NCBI GenBank assembly: GCA_964518335.1
Contig: CAZFDT010000006.1
Coordinates: 48,495 to 112,494 of the forward strand
DNA length: 64,000 bases
Source of the DNA: CAZFDT01 sp964518335
GTDB lineage: Bacteria; Planctomycetota; Phycisphaerae; Phycisphaerales; Phycisphaeraceae
Reading direction: 5' to 3'
Positions 34,988 through 42,817 of this stretch are shown here, in pieces. Below the pieces are notes generated by a model. The model was not told the origin of the DNA. It ran no database searches and was given only the letters and a program-made list of their open reading frames with translations. Made by a program: the position numbers and the translations under genes. Numbering within the stretch: position 1 is the first letter of the stretch; every line of letters starts with the position of its first letter.

Positions 34988-36165
34988 AGCTGGCCGTCGT
35001 CACCGAGCGCTACCACCCGGAAGGGGGCGGGGCTGAGCGATCGACCCACCAGATCGTGACAGAGCTGGCGTCGCGGGGCCACGACGTGACCGTGCTGGCG
35101 GGCAGCGCTCCGGAGGGCCTGGACGCGCCTGGCGTTGCAGTGGACGCCATGGCACTGAGGCCGCGCAGCCACGCCGCGAGACTGCTGCGTTTCAACCGTT
35201 ACGTGTGCCGTCGGCTGGCCGAAGGGGGGTTCGACGCCTCGCTGTCGGTGACGATGTCGGCGCCGGCGACGGTGGTCCAGCCGCGCAGCGGGTGCGTCGC
35301 CGAGGTTCACGCGCGCAACGCCGCCCGCCGCGCATCAGCCGTCGCCCGCGCGGGCAAGCACCTGGCCACGGCGACGTCGCCCAAGCAGCAGGCCCTGCGC
35401 TGGCTGGAGCGGCGCACCGTCGCCGACCCGCGGGTCCGCCGCTTCGCCGCCGTCAGCGGATATGTCGCCAGGCAACTGCAGCAGCACCACGGCATCGACC
35501 CCGACCGCATCGAGGTGATCCCCAACGCCTCGACCATGCCGGTGTTCACCGATGACGAACGATCCGCCGCGCGGCGCGACATCCGCGCCGCCTATGGCCT
35601 GGGCGAGGCCGACTACGTCCTGCTGTTCGCCGCGCTCAATCCGGCGCTCAAGGGCTTTGACACGCTGCTGGCCGCCATGCGGATGCTGCAGGATCGCCGC
35701 CAGGCGCCGACGCTGCTGGCGGCGGGGGCCATCCGCTACCCGGAGTTGATCGCCATCGCCGCCGCGGGGCTCCGCGACCGCGTCAAGATCGTGGGCAATA
35801 CCAACCGCATGGGCGAGTTGTACGCCGCCGCCGACGTGACGGTGCTGCCGACCTTTTTTGACCCGTCGAGCAAGGTGGTGATCGAGTCGCTGATGATGGG
35901 GACGCCGGCGATCAGCACGTCGTACAACGGGGCGAGCGATTTCATTGGGCAGGGGGGCGGCGGCCTGGCCGGGCGGGTGATCGCCGATCCCGGGGACGCC
36001 GAGGCACTGGCGCAGGCGATGGTCGAACTGGCCGACCCCGCCGAGCGGGCCCATTGCCGGGCGGCGACGGCGGGGATGGCCCAGCGGCTGACCATGGCCC
36101 GCCACGTGGACCGCCTGGAGGCCCTGCTGGCCGCCGAAACGGGGGGTTTGCAGGCAGCGGCATGA
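34984..36165 (+). CDS. Glycosyltransferase family 4 (WaaG-like)
   Basis: GT-B glycosyltransferase of 393 residues. The acceptor-domain start is KLAVVTERYHPEGGGAERST; the donor domain has VIPNASTMPVF, then LLFAALNPALKGFDTLLAAM and the E-x7-E signature around FDPSSKVVIESLMMGTPAIS, which binds the nucleotide sugar. It resembles WaaG-type lipopolysaccharide glucosyltransferases, and its ATGA overlap with waaF suggests they act on the same core oligosaccharide. The donor sugar cannot be told from sequence. The reading frame is open back to 34903, but the overlap start fits family length best. Confidence 0.88.
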   Translation: MKLAVVTERYHPEGGGAERSTHQIVTELASRGHDVTVLAGSAPEGLDAPGVAVDAMALRPRSHAARLLRFNRYVCRRLAEGGFDASLSVTMSAPATVVQPRSGCVAEVHARNAARRASAVARAGKHLATATSPKQQALRWLERRTVADPRVRRFAAVSGYVARQLQQHHGIDPDRIEVIPNASTMPVFTDDERSAARRDIRAAYGLGEADYVLLFAALNPALKGFDTLLAAMRMLQDRRQAPTLLAAGAIRYPELIAIAAAGLRDRVKIVGNTNRMGELYAAADVTVLPTFFDPSSKVVIESLMMGTPAISTSYNGASDFIGQGGGGLAGRVIADPGDAEALAQAMVELADPAERAHCRAATAGMAQRLTMARHVDRLEALLAAETGGLQAAA

Positions 36166-36177
36166 TCCGGCTATACT
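36148..36177 (+). promoter_or_regulatory. Putative promoter of rpsL
   Basis: TTGCAG (36148-36153), an 18-base spacer and TATACT (36172-36177), starting inside the end of the GT4 gene. It would place transcription start about 30 bases before rpsL. Confidence 0.5.
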
Positions 36178-36215
36178 GCGTGGCTCGATTTCACCCGAAC
36201 TGACGTGGTCCCAAC

Positions 36216-36587
36216 ATGCCGACGATCAACCAACTGATCCGTAATTCCCGCAAGGTGCAGAAGGCCAAGAGCAAGGTCAAGGATCTCGACCGCGCCCCGC
36301 AGAAGCGAGGCGTGTGTTTGCAGGTCAAGACCGTGACGCCCAAGAAGCCCAACTCGGCGTTGCGCAAGGTCGCCCGCGTGCGCCTGTCCAACGGCCGCGA
36401 AGTCACCGCCTACATCGGGGGCGAGGGCCACAACCTGCAAGAGCACTCGATCGTGCTGGTGCGTGGCGGCCGCGTCCGCGATCTGCCCGGCGTGCGCTAC
36501 CACATCGTCCGAGGCAGTCTCGACTGCCTGGGCGTCGATGGTCGCAAACAGGGTCGCAGCAAGTACGGCGTGAAACGCAGCAAGTGA
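36216..36587 (+). CDS. rpsL: 30S ribosomal protein S12
   Basis: Decoding-centre ribosomal protein of 123 residues. The core is highly conserved: MPTINQLIRNSRKVQKAKSK, TVTPKKPNSALRKVARVRLS (with the Lys42/PNSA region linked to streptomycin sensitivity) and GVRYHIVRGSLDCLGVDGRK. Lysine at the two classical resistance positions (TPKKPNSA and GGRVRDLPG) suggests a sensitive form. It is followed by rpsG after 167 bases, as in the str operon, but fusA and tufA do not follow. Confidence 0.98.
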   Translation: MPTINQLIRNSRKVQKAKSKVKDLDRAPQKRGVCLQVKTVTPKKPNSALRKVARVRLSNGREVTAYIGGEGHNLQEHSIVLVRGGRVRDLPGVRYHIVRGSLDCLGVDGRKQGRSKYGVKRSK

Positions 36588-36707
36588 GAACCACCGCGGC
36601 GCGTCAACCCTGCGACGCCCCGATATTCGACTTGAGACCTTCCCATTTTGGACTTTGACACCGCGGCAAGTAATCGCCCCTCGCGTCGAGGGTGCGGTGA
36701 ACAGATG

Positions 36708-36725
36708 ACCTGCCCGTCGGCAGGT
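36708..36725 (+). other. Hairpin in the rpsL-rpsG intergenic region
   Basis: ACCTGCC (36708-36714) pairs perfectly with GGCAGGT (36719-36725) around a CGTC loop, about 29 bases before the rpsG start. In E. coli S7 represses its own operon by binding the rpsL-rpsG spacer; whether this hairpin serves that role is open. Confidence 0.4.
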
Positions 36726-36754
36726 GGATGAGCCGCCCCACGAAGGATGGCATC

Positions 36755-37231
36755 ATGGCCGGTCGTATCACTGCAGCAGACACACAGCTCAAGCCCGATC
36801 CGCGCTTTGGCGACAAGGTGCTCGCCCGATTCATCAATTGCGTGATGAAAGACGGCAAGAAGCCCGCGGCGATCCGTTGCGTCTATGACGCCATGGATGA
36901 GATCGAGAAGCGCACCAAGGGTGAGCCGCCGGCGCTGGAGGTCTTTCTCAAGGCCATCGACAACGTGAAGCCGGAGGTTGAAGTTCGCTCCAAGCGGGTG
37001 GGCGGCGCCAACTACCAGGTGCCGATGCCCGTCAACCGCAAGCGCCAGCAGAGTCTGGCGTTCCGCTGGATTCTCGAGGCCACGCGCAGCGAGAAGGGCA
37101 AGCCGATGAGTCTGCGGCTGGCCAAGGAGCTGATGGACGCGGCCAAGAACGAGGGTAAGGCCGTGCAGACCCGCGACCAGACCCACCGCATGGCCGACGC
37201 CAACAAGGCCTTCGCCCACTTCGCGTGGTGA
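36755..37231 (+). CDS. rpsG: 30S ribosomal protein S7
   Basis: Primary 16S rRNA-binding protein of the 30S head, 158 residues. Signature stretches include DPRFGDKVLARFINCVMKDG, ALEVFLKAIDNVKPEVEVRS and GGANYQVPMPVNRKRQQSLA, with the usual C-terminal HRMADANKAFAHFAW. MAGRITA at 36755 has GAAGGA at 7 bases; the frame is open to 36728. A long terminator follows at once, so the ribosomal operon stops here without fusA. Confidence 0.97.
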   Translation: MAGRITAADTQLKPDPRFGDKVLARFINCVMKDGKKPAAIRCVYDAMDEIEKRTKGEPPALEVFLKAIDNVKPEVEVRSKRVGGANYQVPMPVNRKRQQSLAFRWILEATRSEKGKPMSLRLAKELMDAAKNEGKAVQTRDQTHRMADANKAFAHFAW

Positions 37232-37241
37232 AGCCCGGAAT

Positions 37242-37318
37242 AAGCCCCGCATTGGCATGACGGGGCTGCGACATACACGCAACGCCAAAGCCCCGTCATG
37301 CTAATGCGGGGCTTTTTT
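37242..37318. terminator. Long bidirectional-type terminator after rpsG
   Basis: A 26-base arm (37242-37267) pairs with 37289-37314 with one mismatch; six T follow (37313-37318). Each arm can also fold on itself (AGCCCCG with CGGGGCT). It ends rpsG and lies over the last codons of the GT1 gene on the minus strand, where the other flank has fewer T (A on the plus strand), so it acts mainly for rpsG. Confidence 0.85.
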
Positions 37319-38552
37319 GTTGCGCCATCGCTTCGAGCAGATCGCACGTCATGCGGATACCTGAATCGCGGTCGCGCAGGCGATCGGCGCATCGGCGGGC
37401 GCTGGCGACGATTTGCGGCTCGCCCAGGAGCTTGTCCAGCGCCGCGGCCAGCACGTCGGCGCTGAGGCGGGCGGGGCGGATCGACGCGCCGGCGCCCAGC
37501 CGTCGCACCCGCGCCGCGTTGTCAGGCTGGTCGTGGCTGAAGGGGGTGATGAGCTGGGGCACGCCCGCGGCCAGCGCCTGCGACACCGTGCCCACCCCGC
37601 CGTGGTGGACCACTGCAGCACATCGAGGCATCACCGCGCCGAACGGCACGTAGCTGGCGTGGTGCACAAACGCCGGCAGGTCGCCGGGCAACTGGTCGGC
37701 GAACCTGGTCACCAGCAGCCCCCGCCGCCCCAGCCGGGCGCACGCGGCCACCGCCGTGGCGAACTGCTCGTCGGCGTGCATCATCGCCGAGCCCCAGGTG
37801 AACATCACCGGCGCTTCCCCTCGCGCCAGAAATGCGTCCAGCGTCGGGTCGGGCTCGTGCAGGTCGCCTTCGTCGTAAAGTGGAAACCCCGTCAGTCGCA
37901 CCTGGGCCGGCCAGTCCGGCGCCGGACTGGCGTACCACGCGGGGAACAGCCCCAGCGTCAGCAGCGGCGAGTGCCACCACGGCTCGATGTGCGCGATAGG
38001 GGGCAACTGCAACTCGCGCCGCAGACGGTTCACCGGCCCGCGATAGCCCCGGTCAAAATAGACGAGGTCCACCAGCCGGAAGAACAGTCGCCTGCCCCAC
38101 GCCGATCGCGGCATCGGCACGCCATAGTCCGACGGTTCGGCCACGCTGCGGAAGATGCTCGGCTGCAGATGTACCGACGCCAGCGGGAAGCCCAGCTTGT
38201 CCTGGGCGATACGGGCCGCCAGCGCCAGCGTCGTCGCCGCCGCGATCGTCCGCCCCGGCTCGTGCTCGGCGGCAATCAGGTCGTAGAGCCGGCGAAGGTT
38301 GACGCCGACCGATCTGGCGATCGTCGCAAACCCCCTCCGGGGGTGCCACAGCTTCGGGTCGCCCGCCAGGCGGAGATAGTCCTCGTCGCTGCCGAAATCG
38401 ATCGCTGCCAGCCCCGCCCGCCGCGCCACGGGGGTGAAGTGCCCGCTGGCGATCACCACCACGTCATGGCCCCGTGCCGCCATGGCCCGGCCGATCCCAA
38501 TCATCGGGTGAACGTCGCCGGCACTGCCGATCGCGATGAGAAGGCACTTCAT
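37296..38552 (-). CDS. UDP-glycosyltransferase-like protein (GT1 family)
   Basis: Glycosyltransferase of 418 residues related to sterol/rhamnosyl/macrolide GT1 enzymes. The N-terminus is MKCLLIAIGSAGDVHPMIGI with the conserved GSxGDVxP motif; the C-terminal nucleotide-sugar domain has FTWGSAMMHADEQF, FVHHASYVPFGAVMPRCAAV and VVHHGGVGTVSQALAAGVPQ, the GT1 donor-binding signature, then TPFSHDQPDNAARV. The acceptor is probably a lipid or small molecule, but this is inference. It runs against rpsG, and its stop lies inside the rpsG terminator. It shares no operon with the minus-strand genes upstream (21 bases from the GH-like gene). Confidence 0.88.
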   Translation of the reverse strand: MKCLLIAIGSAGDVHPMIGIGRAMAARGHDVVVIASGHFTPVARRAGLAAIDFGSDEDYLRLAGDPKLWHPRRGFATIARSVGVNLRRLYDLIAAEHEPGRTIAAATTLALAARIAQDKLGFPLASVHLQPSIFRSVAEPSDYGVPMPRSAWGRRLFFRLVDLVYFDRGYRGPVNRLRRELQLPPIAHIEPWWHSPLLTLGLFPAWYASPAPDWPAQVRLTGFPLYDEGDLHEPDPTLDAFLARGEAPVMFTWGSAMMHADEQFATAVAACARLGRRGLLVTRFADQLPGDLPAFVHHASYVPFGAVMPRCAAVVHHGGVGTVSQALAAGVPQLITPFSHDQPDNAARVRRLGAGASIRPARLSADVLAAALDKLLGEPQIVASARRCADRLRDRDSGIRMTCDLLEAMAQQKSPALA

Positions 38553-38573
38553 GCGGCGGGCATTGTAGGGCGG

Positions 38574-39632
38574 CTATCGTCCGCCGGTGATCGCGCGCAC
38601 CCGCTCGAAGAACGTGCGTTTATGATCGGTGTTGATCGACCAGTTCACCGGCACGGTCTGAAATCCGCTGAGGTGCTCGAAACGCGGCTCGCGCGGCCGG
38701 GCGGCCCAGTCGTGCTTGCCCTGGAACTGCCCGCAGCCGTAGCCCTGGTCGTAGTAACCCCACGAGCAACCTTCGTCAACGCTCACGTCGAGGTTGCGCA
38801 CGTCGACCGAGTCCTCATTGCACAGGATCGGGCGCGGACGAGTCGCCAGCGGGTGAGACCGCTTCAGCGCCTGCAGCTCGTGTCGCCAGGTCTCGGGCGG
38901 TGAGTCGTTGCCATGAGGCATGAAGAAGTCCACTTGGTCGGCCCAGTCGCCGTCGGGCAAATGGCTTTGCGGGTGCGTGCTCACCCCGACCAGCAGCCGC
39001 CGTCCGCCGAGCGTCTGGCCGCGAACGATCTGCAGAAGCTCACCGATCCCCTCCGCCTGAAGCAGGCCGGGACCGGCCTTGATTTCGTTCCTTACATCCA
39101 CGAGGACGTTGCAGTAGCCGGTTTCCAGGAGCCATTGGGTCATGTGGCAGGTGGCGCGACGGATTGCGTCATCGCATTCGAACCGCTCCTGCCGCCAGTA
39201 GAAATAGTTCACGATGACGACCATGCCCGCATCGTCGGCCGCGCGCAGCACGCGGCTCAGCCGCGCCAGCCACGGACCCTTGAGCGAGCCATCGGGTGCG
39301 AATGCCGTCGTGATCGTGCTTTGATAGACGGGTGAGGTGTACACCGAACCGCCGCCCTGCAGCCCGACAGTGACCCCCAGCAGGCCGTAGCGTCGGTATA
39401 AGTGCAGCGCATCGCAGAACTCGGCGACGTTCCGGTCCGGGTCCCATTCGCCGGTGTCGGGGTAGGCCCACGTCCGCCGCGTGGCCGGGTTTTCATCGTC
39501 GAAGATCGCCTGGATCATCCGACTGTTGAAGAGCAGGCCCTCGATGCGGCGGCCTTCGTGGGATACGCCCGCGTAAGTGGGTTGGCCGTCGATCAGAAAG
39601 TCCACGCCGTCAATCTGAATCGTTGTGCTCAC
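38574..39632 (-). CDS. Glycoside hydrolase clan A-like TIM-barrel protein
   Basis: Protein of 352 residues resembling GH5/GH-A enzymes. The start IDGVDFLIDGQPTYAGVSHE, helix-strand repeats and the pair of acids expected for the fold are visible: VDVRNEIKAG (Asn-Glu acid/base) and ILCNEDSVDV (possible nucleophile Glu). No signal peptide is present. GTG at 39632 overlaps the stop of the Gfo/Idh/MocA gene by four bases (GTGA), which fixes the start better than the open frame to 39686. The substrate is unknown; the adjacent oxidoreductase suggests sugar handling in the cytoplasm. Confidence 0.75.
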   Translation of the reverse strand: MSTTIQIDGVDFLIDGQPTYAGVSHEGRRIEGLLFNSRMIQAIFDDENPATRRTWAYPDTGEWDPDRNVAEFCDALHLYRRYGLLGVTVGLQGGGSVYTSPVYQSTITTAFAPDGSLKGPWLARLSRVLRAADDAGMVVIVNYFYWRQERFECDDAIRRATCHMTQWLLETGYCNVLVDVRNEIKAGPGLLQAEGIGELLQIVRGQTLGGRRLLVGVSTHPQSHLPDGDWADQVDFFMPHGNDSPPETWRHELQALKRSHPLATRPRPILCNEDSVDVRNLDVSVDEGCSWGYYDQGYGCGQFQGKHDWAARPREPRFEHLSGFQTVPVNWSINTDHKRTFFERVRAITGGR

Positions 39633-40675
39633 GGGCTCGGGTTCTCCACGAGGATCGATGCCCCGGTTTGGGCGGATCGGTAGCACGCTTCGACGACGGC
39701 AAGTGTACGCAGATAGTCATCTCCGCTGGTCTCGAACGGGCGGCCATCGCGCATGCGGTCGAGAAAGTGGCGCTGGGTGTGGTAGCACGAGTCGCCTGCG
39801 AAACCGCGACGATCGTGCGGATAGTCCACCGCAACGGGGCTCGCGCCCAGCCGCTGCCAGGTCAGGCTGCCGTCGTAGTCGAGACGAATCGTGCCGCCGT
39901 CGCCTTCGAGCTGCAGTTGTCCGAAGGTATAGCGGGCGTCGGCGGCGGGGCATGGCGGGTCGTTGTAGCGGTTGCCGTCAAGTACCGCGATTGCGCCGCC
40001 TTCGAGTTGCAGGACCGCGTGGACACAGTCCTCGCCCGCGATGACCGGGTTGAGCCGGCGGTGCCACGCCGTGACGCGTGAGATCTCGCCGGCGAGGAAG
40101 CGGAAGGTGTCGATGAAGTGGACGCCGGTCTCGAACATGAACAGCCGAGGATAGTCGCGGAAGTAAGGCTGTCGGGCGCGGTAGGCGTCGCTGCCCCAGC
40201 CATCGCCCAGTCGGCAGCGGAAGGTGATCGTGTGCAACGCCTCGCCGATCGCGCCTTCATCGAGCATGCGCCGTATGTGGCGGTGCCAGGGTTGAAAGCG
40301 GAAGTTTTCGTGCACCATCAGTCGCACGCCGTCACGGTGGGCGCCGGCGACAATGGCCGCGGCTTCCTCGAACGTCGTCGCCAGGGGCTTCTGGCAGATA
40401 ACATGCACGCCGCGCGATCCCGCCGCACGGCAGATAGACCGATGCGTGCCCGGCGGCGTGATCACATCGATGAAGTCCGGCCTCACCTCGTCAAGCATGC
40501 TGCTCACATCCGTGAACCAGTGCCCCACGCCCAGACGAGCCGCGGCATCGACGGCACGGGCGGGATCGGCGTCGCAGACAGCGACCATCTCCACGCCGGC
40601 GAGCCGCCGCCAGGCATCGAAGTGATACTGGCTGAAATAGCCCGCCCCGATGCAAACCCCGCGTAGTCCAGCCAT
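39629..40675 (-). CDS. Gfo/Idh/MocA family oxidoreductase
   Basis: Third oxidoreductase of this family, 348 residues. Rossmann motif GVCIGAGYFSQYHFDAWRRL and the EKP region in the form VICQKPLATTFEEA near residue 90, where Gln replaces the usual Glu. The C-terminal domain follows, with HENFRFQPWHRHIRRMLDEG, a common stretch of the family. It is divergent from the SAM-riboswitch operon and overlaps the GH-like gene, so both form a two-gene unit. The substrate is not known. Confidence 0.88.
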   Translation of the reverse strand: MAGLRGVCIGAGYFSQYHFDAWRRLAGVEMVAVCDADPARAVDAAARLGVGHWFTDVSSMLDEVRPDFIDVITPPGTHRSICRAAGSRGVHVICQKPLATTFEEAAAIVAGAHRDGVRLMVHENFRFQPWHRHIRRMLDEGAIGEALHTITFRCRLGDGWGSDAYRARQPYFRDYPRLFMFETGVHFIDTFRFLAGEISRVTAWHRRLNPVIAGEDCVHAVLQLEGGAIAVLDGNRYNDPPCPAADARYTFGQLQLEGDGGTIRLDYDGSLTWQRLGASPVAVDYPHDRRGFAGDSCYHTQRHFLDRMRDGRPFETSGDDYLRTLAVVEACYRSAQTGASILVENPSP

Positions 40676-40705
40676 GGCGCGACTATATCACGTCAATCGG
40701 CTCCG

Positions 40706-40734
40706 TTGACAGCGGGCTGGACTCGGGCTAACAT
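40706..40734 (+). promoter_or_regulatory. Promoter of the SAM-riboswitch operon
   Basis: TTGACA (40706-40711), a 17-base spacer and TAACAT (40729-40734). Transcription would begin about 40741, some 15 bases before the first riboswitch helix. Confidence 0.7.
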
Positions 40735-40752
40735 TTCGACCACAACTGAAGA

Positions 40753-40900
40753 CGCTGCTTATCGAGAGTGGCTGAGGGAACGGGCCCGTCGAAGCCACCG
40801 CAACCGCCCCCGCCGCCGGAGTTTCACCGGTGTGGCGACCAGGGAAATGGTGCGACTTCCCGCCTCCTCCCTGTGCAGGGCGGGGGGCAGATAAGAAGCG
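40753..40900 (+). promoter_or_regulatory. SAM-I riboswitch (S-box)
   Basis: The S-box core is plain: GCTTATC of helix P1 (40757-40763), GAGAGTGGCTGAGGGA, GGGCCC, GAAGCCACCGCAACC, later GGTGCGACTTCC, and the closing GATAAG (40890-40895). When S-adenosylmethionine binds, P1 closes and the downstream terminator can form. Without it, GATAAG can pair with CTTATC at 40931-40936 in the terminator arm, an antiterminator. It controls the threonine-synthase-like gene and the genes after it, so the operon serves methionine or SAM supply. Confidence 0.93.
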
Positions 40901-40924
40901 GCCGACATTCCATCGCCGGAATCG

Positions 40925-40961
40925 AAGCCCCTTATCTGTCGCGGACAAGGGGCTTATTGTT
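40925..40961 (+). terminator. Riboswitch-controlled terminator
   Basis: AAGCCCCTT (40925-40933) pairs with AAGGGGCTT (40947-40955), with an inner TGTC/GACA stem, then ATTGTTT. The 5' arm contains the CTTATC that competes for the riboswitch P1 strand. It ends about 16 bases before the first gene. Confidence 0.8.
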
Positions 40962-40976
40962 TGGATGGGTCCGGCT

Positions 40977-42230
40977 ATGAGCTACGTGAAATCGCTGCAG
41001 TGCAAGGAGTGCGGCGCCGAGTACGGCGTCGAGCCGCGGACGGTGTGCGACGTGGACTTCGGTCCCGTCGAGGTGGCCTACGACTACGCGCGGATGAAGG
41101 GTAAGGTGACGCGCGCGTCGATCGAGATCGGGCCGCGGTCGCTGTGGCGATACCGCGACCTGCTGCCGATCGAGGGCACGCCGCGCGCCGGGCTGCGGTC
41201 GGGCTTCACGCCGCTGGTTCGTGCCGATCGGCTCGCCGCCGAGTTGGGCGTGCGCGAGCTTTACATCAAGGACGACTCGGCCAACTACCCCACGTTCAGC
41301 TACAAGGATCGCGTCGTCGCGGTGGCGATCACCAAGGCGATCGAGTTCGGCTTCGACACCGTGGGCTGTGCCAGCACGGGCAACCTGGCACACAGCGTCG
41401 CTGCCCATGCCGCGGCCGCGGGGCTCAAGACGTTCGTCATGATCCCTCACGACCTCGAAGAGGGCAAGATGGTGGGCATGAGCGTCTTCGGCCCGCACGT
41501 CGTGAAGATCAAGGGCAACTACGACGATGTGAACCGGCTGTGCTCGCAGATCGCCGACAAGTACAAGTGGGCGATCGTGAATGTGAACCTGCGGCCGTTC
41601 TACACCGAGGGCGCCAAGACGCACGGTTTTGAGATCGCCGAGCAACTGGGATGGCGACTGCCGCAGCACACGGTCGTGCCGGTCGCCGGCGGGACGATTC
41701 TCCCCAAGATCTATAAGGCGTATCGGGAGTTCGTCACGCTTGGGCTGGTCGAGGACAATGGGCCGAAGATGTACGGCGCCCAAGCCGCGGGGTGCAACCC
41801 GGTGGTCAAGGCGATCCAGGACGGCCAGGAGCTGTTCCACCCGCAGAAGCCCGACACGATCGCCAAGAGCATCGCCATTGGCAACCCGGCGGATGGGTAT
41901 TACGTCATCAAGGTGTGCCAGGAGTCGGGCGGGTACGGCGAGTCGGCCAGTGACGCGGATATCATCGACGCGGTGAAACTGCTGGCCCGCACCGAGGGCA
42001 TCTTCACCGAGCCCGCCGGCGGCACCACGCTGGCGTGCGCGATCAAGCTCATCCAGTCCGGCCGCATCCCCGCCGACGAAAGCATCTGCGTGTGCATCAC
42101 CGGCAACGGGCTCAAGACCACCGAGGTCATGCAGGGCCAGTTCGCCCACGCCCCGGCGATTCCCGCCAAACTCGCCGAATTCGACCAACTTGTGCAATCG
42201 CTCCAGGAACCCGCAACCGTAGCAATCTGA
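40977..42230 (+). CDS. Threonine-synthase-like PLP enzyme, possibly a homocysteine synthase
   Basis: PLP enzyme of 417 residues. An N-terminal rubredoxin-type finger (Cys9, Cys12, Cys24: CKECGAEYGV; TVCDVDFGPVE) precedes a threonine synthase-type core with PLP lysine Lys110 (TFSYKDRV) and the phosphate-binding loop CASTGNLAHS (131-140). Threonine synthase acts on O-phosphohomoserine. Here the gene lies behind a SAM riboswitch and is followed by a sulfur-carrier-like protein and its E1, so I infer that the enzyme may use O-phosphohomoserine plus carrier thiocarboxylate to make homocysteine. Ordinary threonine synthase or a cysteate-synthase-like role remains possible. ATG 40977 has GGATGG upstream; the frame is open through the riboswitch. 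Confidence 0.85.
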   Translation: MSYVKSLQCKECGAEYGVEPRTVCDVDFGPVEVAYDYARMKGKVTRASIEIGPRSLWRYRDLLPIEGTPRAGLRSGFTPLVRADRLAAELGVRELYIKDDSANYPTFSYKDRVVAVAITKAIEFGFDTVGCASTGNLAHSVAAHAAAAGLKTFVMIPHDLEEGKMVGMSVFGPHVVKIKGNYDDVNRLCSQIADKYKWAIVNVNLRPFYTEGAKTHGFEIAEQLGWRLPQHTVVPVAGGTILPKIYKAYREFVTLGLVEDNGPKMYGAQAAGCNPVVKAIQDGQELFHPQKPDTIAKSIAIGNPADGYYVIKVCQESGGYGESASDADIIDAVKLLARTEGIFTEPAGGTTLACAIKLIQSGRIPADESICVCITGNGLKTTEVMQGQFAHAPAIPAKLAEFDQLVQSLQEPATVAI

Positions 42231-42238
42231 GGATAGAC

Positions 42239-42520
42239 ATGGCGACGAACATCACGATCGACATCCCCACAGCCCTGCGTCCGCAGGCCGGCAACCAGGA
42301 CCGCGTCACCCGCGACGGCGACACCGTCGGAACCGTGCTGGGCGCGCTCACCGGCGAATATCCCGAACTGGGCAAGCGCCTCTACAAGGCCGAGGGCCAG
42401 CTCAACCGCTTCATCAACGTGTACGTCAACGACGAGGACATCCGCTTCCTCGACAACCTGGACACGCCTCTGAAAGACGGCGACGCGGTGTCGATCGTTC
42501 CCGCGATCGCCGGCGGTTGA
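42239..42520 (+). CDS. ThiS/MoaD-like sulfur carrier protein
   Basis: Ubiquitin-fold carrier of 93 residues ending in AIAGG, the exposed diglycine to which AMP and then sulfur are attached as a thiocarboxylate. Family features include TVGTVLGALTGEYPELGKRL and RFINVYVNDEDIRFLDNLDT, with the LKDGDAVSIVPAIAGG end. The gene starts 8 bases after the PLP enzyme, with a weak ribosome binding site (GGATAG). The diglycine is already exposed, so unlike HcyS of some other bacteria no protease is needed. Its partner is probably the ThiF/MoeB-like protein at 42817. Confidence 0.9.
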   Translation: MATNITIDIPTALRPQAGNQDRVTRDGDTVGTVLGALTGEYPELGKRLYKAEGQLNRFINVYVNDEDIRFLDNLDTPLKDGDAVSIVPAIAGG

Positions 42521-42565
42521 CGCACTTGGCCCCCGGTCAATGACCGGGGTCTATATGGATGAACC

Positions 42566-42817
42566 ATGAAAACCACACGCAAATGCTGGCTCACCTTCGA
42601 GAGCGGCAAGCAGAACCAGCCGTGCCTCTGGAAGATGACCCGCAAGTACCCCGACGTGGTCTTCGACATCCGCCAGGCCAGCGTGCAGAAGGACATCGGC
42701 ATCATGGCGGTGCTGTTCGAGGGCGAAGACGACCAGATCGACGCGGCCCTGAAGTACCTCGTCGAGCTGGGTGTGAAGGTCGACCCCGTGGAAGGCGGCT
42801 CGCTGGTAGCCGGGTGA
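42566..42817 (+). CDS. NIL domain protein
   Basis: Small protein of 83 residues that matches the NIL domain (named for its Asn-Ile-Leu motif in some members), seen in MetN methionine-importer ATPases and in proteins of sulfide-to-homocysteine assimilation. Stretches include MTRKYPDVVFDIRQASVQKD and ALKYLVELGVKVDPVEGG. The fold is a ferredoxin-like alpha/beta unit thought to bind methionine or a related ligand. It lies between the sulfur carrier and its E1 enzyme, and its TGA overlaps the next ATG (TGATG). It may sense methionine or assist sulfur transfer; this is inference. Confidence 0.85.
   Translation: MKTTRKCWLTFESGKQNQPCLWKMTRKYPDVVFDIRQASVQKDIGIMAVLFEGEDDQIDAALKYLVELGVKVDPVEGGSLVAG

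Noticed and set aside
40830..40976. Upstream extension of the threonine-synthase-like gene
   Set aside because: The open frame runs through the SAM riboswitch and its terminator; the start at 40977 has a ribosome binding site and fits the zinc-finger start of the family.
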